DNA of 64,000 nt from Rachicladosporium sp. CCFEE 5018 (GCA_002077045.2 KZ111155.1:600230-664229), one strand, 5' to 3'; shown: positions 18,795 to 29,179, numbered from the stretch's first letter. The notes: generated by a model not told the origin, from the letters alone. Numbers and translations are program-made.

Positions 18795-20381
18795 TCACAC
18801 GTCACCACTCCGCCCTCTGACCTTCATCCACCCATTTGCCTTACGATCTTCATCGCCCTGCTTCGTAACAGCCGCTGCAGCACTGTCAGTGAACGCCTCG
18901 ACACCTTTGCCAGCCGATGCAAGCCTCGACGCCCCGCCGACAAGCACAGGCATCTCGTCCTCCCGCGCAGCATCTAGATCGAACTCCGACACAACGTCCC
19001 AACCGACGCCAGTCATCTCGGTAGCGAAGTGCTGCCTCAGCTGATCGACCAGGCTATGCGGCTGTAGCTTTCGCCACTCTTGCATGTATGCTGCACCTTC
19101 GGCGCTACTGAGAGAGTTGGCTGTGGAGCCATGGCTGTAGCTACCGAAGCGGATGGGCGTTTGCGTCGGTGCAGCCTTTGTGATGATCTTATTGGAGCGG
19201 ACGGTGACGTCTATCCCAGCTGTATCGTTGCGATTTAGTGACGGGCGAGTGTTGGAGGCGGCCTCCTGCGCACGGAGGAGGAGGTACAGATTATGACCGA
19301 TGTTGCATACGTCGTCGAACGAGGTGACGCTGATGATGCCTTGTGAGCGGCAAAGCCATGCGATGTTCCAAGAGAGAAGCACGACGCCTTCCAGGAACAG
19401 ACCGAAATTCTTTCGATCCTCCTTCTCGAGAGCGGCGAGTGGTCGATCGAGGTGCAGTAGCCGCGCACGGGTAGAAGGACGTGGATCACGCTTTAGACGC
19501 GAGGTAGATGACGAAGAAGAGTGATTACCAAGGTCGCCAGGGTAAGCCGGGTCGCTGCCTTTGTAGGACGACCGTTCGAGGAGGATCGCAGAGTGCGGAA
19601 AATCAGGATGCGGCAGGACGATCTCCGCTGGCAGTCGAACGGATAGATAGTGACACCATAGACCTAGAAGCCGGCAAACGTTGTCGAGACATGCGTTAAT
19701 GTATTCGTGGTGCTCAGTCTCCGCGCCTTCAGCGTACCCTGCACGGCTGCTGATAAGGTCCTTGAGGTTCGGGAGGACGAGTCCATGCAGTGAATAGCGT
19801 CCCGTCGGCACTCCGAGCTTGTCTTTGACTTGACGAAGCCCGCTGAGGTTCGAGGTGTACTTGCAAACATATGCTCGAGCATCGACAGTACGGGTATGGG
19901 TCTTTGCAAGGTGTCGTGCGGCCCTGCGCGCAGCGGAGTGAACAGGCTCCGGCACAGTTTCCCTGCGTAGCATGAGTTCCTTGCGCTCAAGACCAATTTC
20001 TCCACGACGCTTCGCATTCTCTCGCTTCTTGTCCCCAAGGTACTCTTTGTAAGCCACCATGGACTGGCGTAAGCTCTGTGCTTGTGTCTCTATGTCGGCA
20101 ATTTTGGCATCTACACGCTCGAGCTCCCCTTTGATCCGTGACAGAGCCTGAAGTTTGACACCGTTTGAGATCGCATCCCAGTCTGCATCCTGTGGCAACG
20201 CTGCAAGTACACCATCATTCCCCGGCCTTACGATCGCTTCTGCGTGTGCGCGTGTCTTCTCTCTAGCAAGCAGCAAGCTGACGTGTTCGACCCGATCGTT
20301 GTATAAGGTCGCTTGCGCACAGGAGACACATACTGGCTTCCGGCTCTTATTGTATGCTCGATTGCACAGATCGCACTCCAT
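18795..20381 (-). CDS. ATG14: Autophagy protein Atg14 (PI3K complex I subunit)
   Basis: A 528-aa single-exon protein. It opens with paired CxxC motifs (Cys3/6 and Cys18/21 in MECDLCNRAYNKSRKPVCVSC), the hallmark of Atg14/Barkor proteins. A long charged, probably coiled-coil segment follows (about residues 70-140, rich in E/K/R heptads). Next comes the UVRAG/Atg14 fold with GRYSLHGLVLP, VCRLLGLWCHYLSVRLPAEIVLP and the conserved YLLLRAQEA region. The C-terminus (HSLVDQLRQHFATEMTGVGWDVVSEFDLD) resembles the membrane-sensing end. Atg14 joins Vps34, Vps15 and Vps30/Atg6 and directs PI3P synthesis to the phagophore assembly site. Its length fits filamentous-fungal orthologues. The family call is firm; the alternative, Vps38/UVRAG, is less likely because of the N-terminal cysteines. 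Confidence 0.85.
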   Translation of the reverse strand: MECDLCNRAYNKSRKPVCVSCAQATLYNDRVEHVSLLLAREKTRAHAEAIVRPGNDGVLAALPQDADWDAISNGVKLQALSRIKGELERVDAKIADIETQAQSLRQSMVAYKEYLGDKKRENAKRRGEIGLERKELMLRRETVPEPVHSAARRAARHLAKTHTRTVDARAYVCKYTSNLSGLRQVKDKLGVPTGRYSLHGLVLPNLKDLISSRAGYAEGAETEHHEYINACLDNVCRLLGLWCHYLSVRLPAEIVLPHPDFPHSAILLERSSYKGSDPAYPGDLGNHSSSSSTSRLKRDPRPSTRARLLHLDRPLAALEKEDRKNFGLFLEGVVLLSWNIAWLCRSQGIISVTSFDDVCNIGHNLYLLLRAQEAASNTRPSLNRNDTAGIDVTVRSNKIITKAAPTQTPIRFGSYSHGSTANSLSSAEGAAYMQEWRKLQPHSLVDQLRQHFATEMTGVGWDVVSEFDLDAAREDEMPVLVGGASRLASAGKGVEAFTDSAAAAVTKQGDEDRKANGWMKVRGRSGDV

Positions 20382-20756
20382 ACTCTCAAGTGTCCTCGCC
20401 CGGCGTCGATATCCGGTCCAGGTGAAGCAGTAGCATGCGCGGTATCATTGTGCGGAGGTTTCACGACCAGCGCATCGATTGAACGAGTATCAGTAGTACG
20501 GCAAGCCTCAGGTGATGTCTAAGTCATATAGTCACGTACCGAAGACATCGATCCAATAGTGACTAAGATAGAGGTGACGTTCGGGGTCACCTGATGGCGC
20601 GCGTCACACGCGTCTCGTTGCTTCAGCGGCAGCCTGGTCTTCGACCTCACCTCTCCTTTTCCTCGACAGGGTAGAGACATGACAAGATTTTGGCACATCC
20701 AGGGCTACCATACGCGCAAGCGGGTCGTGTTCATTTGGCCGTAAATAGCAGCAACG
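20382..20756. promoter_or_regulatory. Divergent promoter between ATG14 and an unknown gene
   Basis: A 375-base spacer between two head-to-head start codons. It should hold both promoters. No specific binding site can be assigned with confidence. Confidence 0.45.
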
Positions 20757-21828
20757 ATGGCGAAGTCTGATGGAAAAGGCTCAACTGGCAAACGCTCAAC
20801 CCGGAGCAGTAGTGAATCAATCGACAAATTGCGGGAGCTGCGTGATCACGATGACATGCAGCAGAGCAACGCCGAGGATGCAGAAGCTAAAGACTCATCA
20901 AAGCAACCAGCTGTACTTCCTGGCGATGAGGACCCTCAAGGAACAGTACACGAGGACCTCCTACCGACCTCCGATTTCGACATCACGCAGGACGGTCAGC
21001 ATTCCACCCGCAACACACAGACGAATGTCGATACTGGCAGAGACCGCGACATGAGTCCTCCTGCAACGCCTGTACCCGGGAATCCGGAAGCGCTGGCTGC
21101 AGCAGCACAGTCACATCATGGCCGTGAAGCGGAGCAAGTTGAGCCGCGTCGAATGCTTCCGCCAGCAAAGAAGGCCAGCAGCAAGTCTGCACCAGTTGGT
21201 CAACCCACGAAACGTAAGGCATCACCGCAAGATCAGCCAGAGACTCATGTGGTAGACGACCCGGACCAGCTTGAAAAGGCACCTGGCACCAAACCCGCTG
21301 CGAAGGATTATGAGAAACAAAGCGATTCTCGAAAGCCATCAGACGGCAGCAGCGACACGGCTGCTATCGATGATCCTGCCGAGCCCATCAAAGACTTCGA
21401 CTGGGGCGATCTGTATGCTCGCTATGGCAAATGTATGGACAAGCTCACTCACGAAGAGAACCAAATTTGGGCAGACTTCAACAATCTCTCGAACGTATGT
21501 ACTTGCATGCGGTTCAACACCGATGCTGTACTGACTGCATAGATGTTCAACGCTTGGGTCGCGGCTTCGGAACAACACGAGCTCGAGAGAGGCTCGAAGC
21601 GGTGCGTGAGGTTCAGATCGTCGTAGCAACGCACCTTGAGCTGACAGTTGTTGCAGACTCAAGACCCAGACGACGCTGGTACGACATCACGAGGGACTAC
21701 TCGAGGAGAAACGTCAGCACTGTATGTCGGATCTCTGCCGCCGCTTAGACAAGCAACACTGACATGTCACAGACATCAAGGTTGTTGAAGCCTTTCAGAG
21801 TGCGCTCAAGCTCCTTGGCCCTTCGTGA
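20757..21828 (+). CDS. Unknown acidic, disordered protein with a helical C-terminus
   Basis: A 305-aa protein from exons 20757-21494, 21543-21601, 21657-21721 and 21773-21828; the introns (48, 55 and 51 nt) have standard borders and matching phases. The first 200 or so residues are low-complexity, rich in Ser, Asp, Glu, Lys, Pro and Gln, with a Lys-rich patch (PPAKKASSKSAPVGQPTKRK) that could be a nuclear signal. The last 90 residues turn helical (DWGDLYARYGKCMDKL, then NAWVAASEQHELERGSKR, HHEGLLEEKRQH, VVEAFQSALKLL) and look like a coiled coil. That layout resembles small chromatin or kinetochore adaptor subunits, but I recognise no family and assign no function. It shares a promoter region with ATG14. 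Confidence 0.7.
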
Positions 21829-22227
21829 AGGCATTGTGAGTAACTATTCTCCAGTGGTCGCCGCCATGCTCGAAATTGACAGCTCGCAAGTCGGAACCTC
21901 GAATATAGACCGCGTCGCTTCGACGGTGCAGCATCACGCTACGCAAGTGATTGCAAGCCTTTCACGTAGCAGCTGCACCGCGACGACGGCTGATGCCTAC
22001 GACTGGGATGATGTACATCCGGCTCGCTGTGTGATCCTGTGAGCGACGGACAGGGGATCCGCGTCGCTTTAGCACGCACTCGGACTGACTTGCTATACGA
22101 CTTGACGACAACGAGTTGAGACGAAAAAGAATTGCTTCAACACCTTAAACAGTGTATCTGTATCATCTATCGTGCAATCGCACTGTACAGGAGAAGTCGC
22201 TAATCGCACAAATTGCTCTGTGAGAAC
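21829..22227. other. Convergent 3' spacer
   Basis: About 400 bases between two converging genes. A short plus-strand frame at 21764-22042 is not supported by motifs. No RNA gene was found. Confidence 0.4.
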
Positions 22228-23376
22228 TCAGACCTTCGAGCTTGCCCCAAGCAGCGGATTTGACCGATACTCTGGCACATCACCATTCGCTTTGTCAGAG
22301 CCTTTTCGCACATCGTGATCAGCATCTGCCGTGTCCTCATCTGATTGCTCGAGGAGCCATTTCTCTGCTTCGAGTGCGGCCATGCATCCGGTGCCTGCGT
22401 CGTTCAAGTCAGCTGCCGCTCAATTACGGGATCATTCGGCACGACAGTACTCACCTGCACTTGTCACAGCCTGTCGATACTTCTTGTCCTGCACATCACC
22501 CGCGGCAAATACTCCAGCCACGGTCGTCTCTGCTGTTCCAGGAATCGTCTTGATGTAGCCATCTTCGTCCATGTCCACCTGCCCTTTGAAGAGTGCTGTG
22601 GCGGGATCGTGGCCCACGGCGTAGAATAGCCCGTTCGCCGGGATCTCCTCGACCTTGCCAGTCTTGTTGTTCTTGATGACCATACTCTTCATCAGTCCCC
22701 GTGGGCCCTCGTCGCCCTTGATTTCCAGACCCTCGCTGTTGAACCGTACCTCAACTTTCGGGTGTTCCATAAGACGCCGCGCGTTCGCTTTGCTGGCACG
22801 CAGGAAGCCTTTCCGCACAAGCACCGTAACCTTCGCAGCTTTCTTCGTCAAGTAGATGCCCTCTTCCACGGCACTATCACCACCACCAATCACAACAAGC
22901 GGCTTCTCCCTGAAGATCGGGAGACTCCCGTCGCACACTGCGCAAGCCGAGACACCATTACCCCAATACTTGTCCTCTCCCTTCAGATCCAGTCTCCGTG
23001 CCTTCGCACCAGTCGCAATGATTAGGCTATCGGCAGTATGCACTTCCTCCTCCAGATTATCATCGTCGCCCATAGGATGTATCCAGTACTTAAACGGCCT
23101 CTCGCTCAGATCCACCTTCCCCACCGTCTGGCTCACAATCGTCGTCCCGCAAGCCTCGCTCTGCGCGCGCATGTTGTCCATTAGCGTCGCACCCTGGATC
23201 TTCGTGAATCCAGGATAATTCTCAACCTCGTCCGTCGTTGTGAGCTGCCCGCCAGCGGCTATACCTAGGGCGAGAAAGCCTTCGTACATTACTGGATGCA
23301 GATCGGCGCGCGAGGCGTAGATGGCTGCGGTGTGGCCGGCGGGGCCGGAGCCGATGATTACGAGTTTGGAGTGCAT
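22228..23376 (-). CDS. TRR1: Thioredoxin reductase (NADPH), low-molecular-weight type
   Basis: A 362-aa FAD/NADPH disulfide reductase from exons 23376-22455 and 22394-22228 (60-nt intron). It reduces thioredoxin in the cytosol. The FAD-binding GSGPAGHTAAIYASRA is at residues 9-24 and the redox centre CAVC at 145-148. The NADPH motif VIGGGDSAVEEG is next, the FAD-binding GVFAAGDVQDKKYRQAVTSAG spans the intron, and the region after it (GCMAALEAEKWL) is conserved. The C-terminal tail beyond about residue 325 is acidic and longer than in yeast Trr1. The start at 23376 matches the family's MHSKxVIIGSGPA beginning. Upstream, the same frame stays open for 55 codons without an ATG and looks like a mitochondrial presequence; see the separate entry. 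Confidence 0.95.
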
Positions 23377-23541
23377 TGCGCGGGTTAGGGGTGGGGTAGC
23401 GAGGGGTGTGGGTTTGTTGTGCAGGAGGGTTGCTGTTGCTGCGAAGGGGAGAGATAGAGCGGAGCGGAGGGGGGTGAGGCGGGGGAGGGCGCGGGAGAAC
23501 AGTGTGGCGGTTGAGAGATGTTTTATAGAGTGTGGTTCTGG
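23377..23541 (-). other. AUG-less in-frame extension upstream of thioredoxin reductase
   Basis: Between a TGA at 23542-23544 and the TRR1 ATG there are 55 sense codons in the TRR1 frame. The encoded segment has one acidic residue, five arginines, two lysines and many Leu, Ala, Ser and Thr (for example LFSRALPRLTPLRSALSL), the composition of a mitochondrial targeting peptide. No ATG exists in it. A CTG at 23494-23496 (on the minus strand) has A at -3 and could act as a near-cognate start. Chance GC-rich, pyrimidine-rich leader sequence could also give such a composition, so this remains an inference. Confidence 0.35.
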
Positions 23542-23544
23542 TCA

Positions 23545-24004
23545 CAAGAGGCTACTACGACAGGAATATAAGTTTCGAGGGCTACCGGATGATGTGAAAT
23601 CAAATAAAGTTGGTGGCGTATGGAAGCCGAGGGAGCATGCCCATTGACTTTTTGTACACCCGCATTTCTTCTACTTCATGTACATTACAGATACTCCGTA
23701 ATCCTCGCCCTGGACAGGAAAGGGATTTACCAGTTGTCCTGCGCTGCTCTTCGCTCCGCTGCATGTTATCAGCTCGTTGAACGGAATGCGCTGACAGGCA
23801 GATGTAGTCACACAGCGATTTGGAAACATTCGGGTCTGGACCACTGCACGTCATTCGCGTAGAATATATCACGCAGGACAACAGCAGGCTGGAAACTGTA
23901 GAAGACAGCTCATCATCAGCCTTTGTCATCCATTTCACGACAGTCTCAGACGTTCATGGGCCTCTGCCGACAGCACTTTCCTCGAGCAACGACGAACGGC
24001 TCTT
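23545..24004. other. Intergenic, upstream of thioredoxin reductase
   Basis: About 460 bases between the TRR1 leader and the 3' end of the broken F-box gene. No feature is recognised. Confidence 0.35.
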
Positions 24005-25357
24005 TCAAGCAGGACTGCGAGACCCGTTGTTCCCCCTTCTTACATACCGATGCTGGATCTCATGCTGTCGCTTGACCCGCCACCATCCACTATCCTGCAC
24101 CCAATGGGCACCCAAGATATAGTATCGAAGCGGAGTTTTCATGGCTTCTGAATCTCGCTTGATTTGTGCCCTCCAGGACTTCAAGTCTGCGTTCGGGTCG
24201 TCGAACACCACGTTACCACCAGGTTCTCTCAGATCTTCGCATTCTATGCTTTCGATAGTTGATTCTGACGCTGTGCAATGGTCGAAGAGAAGTCGAAACT
24301 TGCCTGCAATCAACTTGATCCGCAGCATGCAAAGGTGACGGCTCGATGTGCGCTGCACGAAGCGTACAAGACTGTTCTCTGTGGTATAGAGTCCAGTCAG
24401 TCGGAGTTTCTTGAGACTGGGCAACCTTCTCGCGGTCGAGGCTCTTTCGAACGCTCTGGACAAGTGCTGCTCTGCGCCTGCGGGCAACAGGGAGGCTTCC
24501 GAAGCAGGGTCATACGGAACTCCCGGGGAGTATCGCGTCCCTTGCGCATTTCCAGGACTAAGCCAGAATTGATGCAACTCGAGTCCTTAGAGTTGTGGAC
24601 TTGACTCCACCACCATTCGCAGGCCATCGAAGCTGCTTACGAAGTCAGGGTCGTAAAGATTGAGTGACAAACGTTTGATCATATGAAACACATTGCCGCT
24701 CTGACCACAGCTTAAGACCGTAAAGAGTGTATTGCTGGATAGACTGCAGCGCTGGGCGTCGAAGTCATTGAAAGCATGGAGCTCCTCCGCCATCATACCG
24801 CTGCCTAGTAGCGACGCAATGACGATGTTGAAGGTTAAGCTGGCGCAGTTCCATGCAGGGCGCCATTGAATCGGAGTAGTGTTGTAATAATCTTGGTAGC
24901 TGGTGCCCGGCTTGTCACTACGCTCATCTAAGACGCGAATGGCGATGCTTTTCACGGCATATACGCCGCGAGCGTTAGCAATGTTTTGCAGACAATGGCA
25001 AAGCAGAGTGATGAGATCCCGAGACTTCTTAGTAGAAAGGTATAGGAGGTCAAGCTCCTCACTGCTGGCAGAGCACGCACGCTTGTCGTCCACAATGTCA
25101 GTCAAGGTAAGATCTCGCATATGGCACCCGAGTCCCGAAGCCCTTGCTACGCACTTAAAGTCTAGCAAGCACTTCTGATTGATATCTATCGTCTTCTGGT
25201 AGAAACAGGTCTTGTAACGACCCTGAACAGCCTTCGCTGCTAGGGCGCGTGAGGACAGTCTGATATTGCAAATATCGTCTAAGCTGAGTAGTTCGATAAT
25301 GGCATTGACGAGTTCTTCGGGCAATGCTTCGAGGGTGCGTTCCGAGGCACTGCCCAT
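24005..25357 (-). pseudogene. F-box protein pseudogene, in-frame TAA at codon 257
   Basis: One frame of 451 codons runs from an ATG at 25357 to a TGA at 24005 and is interrupted once, by TAA at 24589-24587. The N-terminus has an F-box (ALPEELVNAIIELLSLDDI then CNIRLSSRALAAKAVQGRY). The whole frame parallels the intact paralogue at 25961-27250: WRPAWNCASLTFNIVIASLL against WRPIWNCAGTSFNIAISALA, and after the stop LRLTGLYTTENSLVRFVQRT against LRLDGVYTTDEDLIRFVQRT. The stop sits where the paralogue has Glu, with no splice signals around it. Intact members bind Skp1 and recruit substrates to SCF ubiquitin ligases. A 256-aa truncated product keeping the F-box could still be made. Confidence 0.82.
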
Positions 25358-25960
25358 GATCCTGCCTCACCGGTAACACAGCGAAGTCAATCTGAATCAC
25401 TTACTGTAGTTGGTCTCGAGTCTTAACGCATTCGAGAGGGCGAAGATACTTACTACCGCGCGAGTGTAGTAGGGTACGAAGTATTGGCGGCTGCAATATA
25501 ACGCAAAAGCCAATCAAATCAGCGAATGGTGCCTGGAACTAAAATGGTCTTTGGGTCGACACGATTCTGGGGAAAAGGTACGAGACTCACATCTACAGTG
25601 GGATAACACCGGTTTGTATGTACATTTGACGTATGCAGGCAACGTGGTACGAGTTCGTAGGACTCTGAGTCAACACTGGCGTCAACCGCTTACATGCGAA
25701 GACAGACTTCGACTTGAGCGGCTACCTCCTATGCTGTGGGACTGATCGAATAACACATCGAACCGCATCTCGGATCAACAATGTCAGCGTGAAACCTCAT
25801 GAATGTTGCGGCAAACCCAAGTACCGTGCGCAGATCCTTCATGACAGCGCAGACTGAGATGCTGAGCGGAGAGGCTTTGTATGAAATTCGGTACTAGGCA
25901 CGCAGGCATACTCTGAATCAGCCGCCGGTTTTGGTTTCCAGTAAGCACCATTGGTGAAGT
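25358..25960. other. Spacer between tandem F-box paralogues
   Basis: About 600 bases that should hold the promoter of the broken copy and the 3' end of the intact one. A minus-strand frame overlapping 25155-25400 is a shadow. Nothing else is seen. Confidence 0.4.
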
Positions 25961-27250
25961 TCAGAAAGGACCATACAGCTGTTGGATCTTTGGCTCGATC
26001 TCGAAGCGAGTCCGCGGAGGCGACACAGTATGGTAGCTGATAACGTTCCTGATCGCACCGCCCTCACTTCGCAGATCGTAGGAGTCGGTCGAGTCGAAAG
26101 TGACCTTTAAAGCACCCTCGTATAGATCTTTACAATCTATTGTCGTGACCGGGGACGTTTCAGCTGTGCAGTGGCCGAACAATGCCTCGAAGCTACCAGT
26201 GACGAGCGTGATCTGCTGCAGTCGGAGTGACTGCGGTGTCGTGCGCTGTACGAAACGGATTAGATCCTCGTCTGTTGTATAGACACCATCTAGACGCAGA
26301 GACTTGAGCCGAGGGAGCTTCTGAGCGGAAAGCGCACTCCCGAACACGCATGTGAGGTTCTGTTCCGCAGTCTGCGGCAACTTCCAAAACTCCCTGATGC
26401 CGCAACGCGCTGCGGGGGTGTATTGAGTCTCTGGTAAATATTTGGCCCCGATCGAGAACTGGTGAACAGCGAGTGCTTCGAGCTCCAGGCAGGCCTCGAA
26501 GACATATCGCAGACCGAAAAGCTGGCTGCTAATCTCTGGGTCAGAGAGACTTAGCGATAGCCGCTTGAGCGCTCTCAGTGGCATCGCCGCTCGTATTTGC
26601 TTGCGTTGCATGACCAGGTGCACTGTACTACTCGCAAGACTGCCTCGCTGTTCGCTGTTGTTATCAAGGATGCGCATCTGCTGGACTGATGCGCCGCTTT
26701 CCGCCAGAGCTGATATAGCGATATTGAATGAAGTACCCGCACAGTTCCAGATAGGTCGCCAGCGGTCCCGAATGACCACAAACCTTGTCGGATCGTACCA
26801 CGAGTGTATTCGTTGTCGTGCGTCAACGACGCGTAGTGTCAGAGACCGAAGTCTGAGAACGTCGCCGTTGGCAATCTGGATGTTGCGTAGCGCCTCACTG
26901 AGCAATGCAATGCATGCCTTCGACTTGGACGTCGACAGTCGCAAGGGACTCTGCACGTCACGTTGATATGGCCAGGACACATTCGATTTCTCGAGAATGC
27001 CTTCGAGAGTTAGGTCCTCGACAATGCAGCCCAGGCCGTGATTCCTAGTGATGCCGACGAAGAGAGCTAGCTGCGCCCGCTCGAGCGCGACTGTCGTGCG
27101 TCGGAAATGAGCCTTATACCGTGGCTGCGCTGTCTTCGCGCCCATGATCCGGCTGCATATCCTCAAGTTACAGATCTCTGGCAAGGTAAGCCCGGCGAGT
27201 ACGTTGTCAAGGACTTCCTCCGGGAGGTCCTCGATCAGAGAGACTCCCAT
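25961..27250 (-). CDS. F-box protein, intact tandem paralogue
   Basis: A 429-aa single-exon protein. The first ATG in frame is at 27250 (MGVSLIEDLPEEVLDN); upstream sense codons open only from a GTG. The F-box covers about residues 6-45 (DLPEEVLDNVLAGLTLPEI, then CNLRICSRIMGAKTAQPRY), the Skp1-binding module of SCF ubiquitin ligases. The rest has scattered leucine-rich segments (LKRLSLSLSDPEISSQLFGL, LPRLKSLRLDGVYTT) that probably form an irregular LRR-like substrate receptor. The substrate is unknown. Such F-box families are expanded and fast-evolving in Dothideomycetes. The neighbouring copy at 24005-25357 is recognisably homologous over its full length but diverged and interrupted, so the duplication is not recent. 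Confidence 0.82.
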   Translation of the reverse strand: MGVSLIEDLPEEVLDNVLAGLTLPEICNLRICSRIMGAKTAQPRYKAHFRRTTVALERAQLALFVGITRNHGLGCIVEDLTLEGILEKSNVSWPYQRDVQSPLRLSTSKSKACIALLSEALRNIQIANGDVLRLRSLTLRVVDARQRIHSWYDPTRFVVIRDRWRPIWNCAGTSFNIAISALAESGASVQQMRILDNNSEQRGSLASSTVHLVMQRKQIRAAMPLRALKRLSLSLSDPEISSQLFGLRYVFEACLELEALAVHQFSIGAKYLPETQYTPAARCGIREFWKLPQTAEQNLTCVFGSALSAQKLPRLKSLRLDGVYTTDEDLIRFVQRTTPQSLRLQQITLVTGSFEALFGHCTAETSPVTTIDCKDLYEGALKVTFDSTDSYDLRSEGGAIRNVISYHTVSPPRTRFEIEPKIQQLYGPF

Positions 27251-27964
27251 TGTGGCTATGCAGGTGGAGATGCGAGTGTGCCCACGACATTCAAGCAGAT
27301 ACGTGGCTGTCACTTAGAGACGTCGAGTTGCTGTTTTGGGAACCGCAGGTGGGTGTTCGAAGTCAACTTTCATGTCGTGTAACCGGTGAAGGCGCATAAG
27401 CGCAAGGCAGCCGCAGGTGCCTCACGAAGACCTACATGTAGCATCTCCGTCTTGTGGATCGACGACCGCCAGAGCAAATAAAGCAATCCCAAGCTGTATA
27501 GCACTCTTGTATACAGGAGCTGCTCGAGGGGCTGCTTCAAGGACGTTGAGGACCTTTGTATCTTCGCGGCCGCGAACACCAAGCCAGCAAGACCCCCACG
27601 CAATCCCGCGCAATCCCGCGCACTTGCCAAACGGCCCTCCATCTTGGATCGCCAATATCTTTCTCTACCGCCTCATCAAGCTATCGCCAGGTTTCGAAGA
27701 CGCTCGATGCACGCACTCCTAGCCTGGCCCTGCGAATCGCAAAATTGACATCAGCAATGCTGGACTGCAGCTGCTGGGAGCATGCGCCGCGTGTGCATGA
27801 GACTACCGCTGTACCTGCGTCCACGTTCCCGCAACGAAGGCGTCTGTATGGTCCAATCCATACGCACTAGGCGTGCTTCGTAAAGGTAAGTCAGAGACTC
27901 TCGATGTTCAGGCAGAGCTACCCGGAAGTGTTCATATAGCAGCGCCGTTCTGCAGCTGCTCGCC
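27251..27964. other. Divergent intergenic region, F-box gene / metallophosphoesterase
   Basis: About 710 bases between diverging genes. Overlapping frames on both strands near 27370-27870 show no domain features. The sequence includes a short direct repeat, caatcccgcg, twice at 27601-27620. Confidence 0.4.
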
Positions 27965-29179
27965 ATGCAGACCCTTACGGCCAGCATCATGTATCTACGT
28001 ACCTCTCTACAGTTCCTGCTCGGCGCGACCAGTCTGACGGCCGCTCATCCTGGACTTCAGCCACTACGATTCGCCGAAGATGGCACATTCCAAGTCTCTA
28101 TCTTCGAAGACCTGCATTTCGGCGAAGCAGAGGATCTGGAATGGGGACCGCAGCAGGATGTCAATACGACCCGCGTCATGAATGCCATCCTGGACGGCGA
28201 GCAGCAGCAGCTCGTAGTGCTGAACGGCGATCTGATCACAGGCGAGAACACTTATCGCCACAACAGCAGCACATACATCGATCAGATTGTCGCACCACTG
28301 GTACAGCGTGGCAACTACTGGGCGTCGACCTATGGCAACCATGATAGCGACTTCAACCTGTCACGCCATGCATTGTTCGCGCGTGAGCAGCACTACGCGA
28401 ACAGCCTGACCACGAACATGATCCATACGTCCGATGCTGGTGTGACCAACTACTACCTGCCAGTGTACTCCAGGGACTGCCAAGACAGAACCCCAAAATT
28501 GCTCATCTGGTTCTTCGATAGTCGCGGCGGCAACCAGTACCAACAGCAAGTTAATGGCACCGGCGTCCCAATACCCAACTGGGTCGATCCGTCCGTGGTG
28601 GAATGGTTCACCTCGACTAAGCAAAATCTGTCCCGCCACTACCAGAACGCCTCCATACCATCCCTAGCGTTCGTCCACATCCCTGTCTCAGCCATGCTAG
28701 CCTTCCAGCAGGCTTCTGCAGGCGTCTCGCCCACGCAGGAGCCGGGTATCAACGACGACAACCCTCTTGCTCCTCAGGGCGATGCTCAGGGTCAGGGCTC
28801 GGTATCGGGAACGACGTTCACACACGGAGGTCAGGACGTACCCTTCATGCAAGCTCTGCTCGACACGCCAGGCTTGATGGCAGTGTTTAGTGGTCATGAT
28901 CACGGCGATGACTGGTGCATGAACTGGGGTTCCAGACTGCTGGGCATGAACATTACCGGCAATGGTCTGGATCTATGTTTCGGTCGACATACAGGGTACG
29001 GAGGCTACGGAACCTGGATGCGAGGTAGTCGACAGGTGCTGGTGACCGAGGAAACGCTGAAGCAGAGAAGCGTCCAGACTTGGATTCGGCTTGAAGACGG
29101 CAGCGAGAGTGGACGTGTCGTGCTCAACGGCACGTACGGACGAGACGAGTACGAGCCTGTAGAGGACAAGTACTCATGA
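27965..29179 (+). CDS. Secreted calcineurin-like metallophosphoesterase
   Basis: A 404-aa single-exon protein. A signal peptide begins at the ATG at 27965 or, more plausibly, at Met9 (27989: MYLRTSLQFLLGATSLTAAH). Metallophosphoesterase motifs appear in order: IFEDLHFGE (the D-x-H block, with Glu before Asp), LNGDLITGEN (GDxx), YGNHDSD (GNHD), AFVHIPV (the H block) and FSGHDHGDD (GHxH). This is the arrangement of the fungal Sia1/Dcr2-like and purple-acid-phosphatase-related group. Several N-x-S/T sites fit a secreted glycoprotein. The likely role is dephosphorylation of extracellular or vacuolar phosphoesters using a dinuclear metal centre; the natural substrate is unknown. The C-terminus ends EPVEDKYS without a GPI signal. 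Confidence 0.9.
   Translation: MQTLTASIMYLRTSLQFLLGATSLTAAHPGLQPLRFAEDGTFQVSIFEDLHFGEAEDLEWGPQQDVNTTRVMNAILDGEQQQLVVLNGDLITGENTYRHNSSTYIDQIVAPLVQRGNYWASTYGNHDSDFNLSRHALFAREQHYANSLTTNMIHTSDAGVTNYYLPVYSRDCQDRTPKLLIWFFDSRGGNQYQQQVNGTGVPIPNWVDPSVVEWFTSTKQNLSRHYQNASIPSLAFVHIPVSAMLAFQQASAGVSPTQEPGINDDNPLAPQGDAQGQGSVSGTTFTHGGQDVPFMQALLDTPGLMAVFSGHDHGDDWCMNWGSRLLGMNITGNGLDLCFGRHTGYGGYGTWMRGSRQVLVTEETLKQRSVQTWIRLEDGSESGRVVLNGTYGRDEYEPVEDKYS

Noticed and set aside
23222..23545. Proline-rich minus-strand frame upstream of thioredoxin reductase as a separate gene
   Set aside because: It opens with GTG, is out of frame with TRR1, runs into its coding sequence, and has only low-complexity composition.
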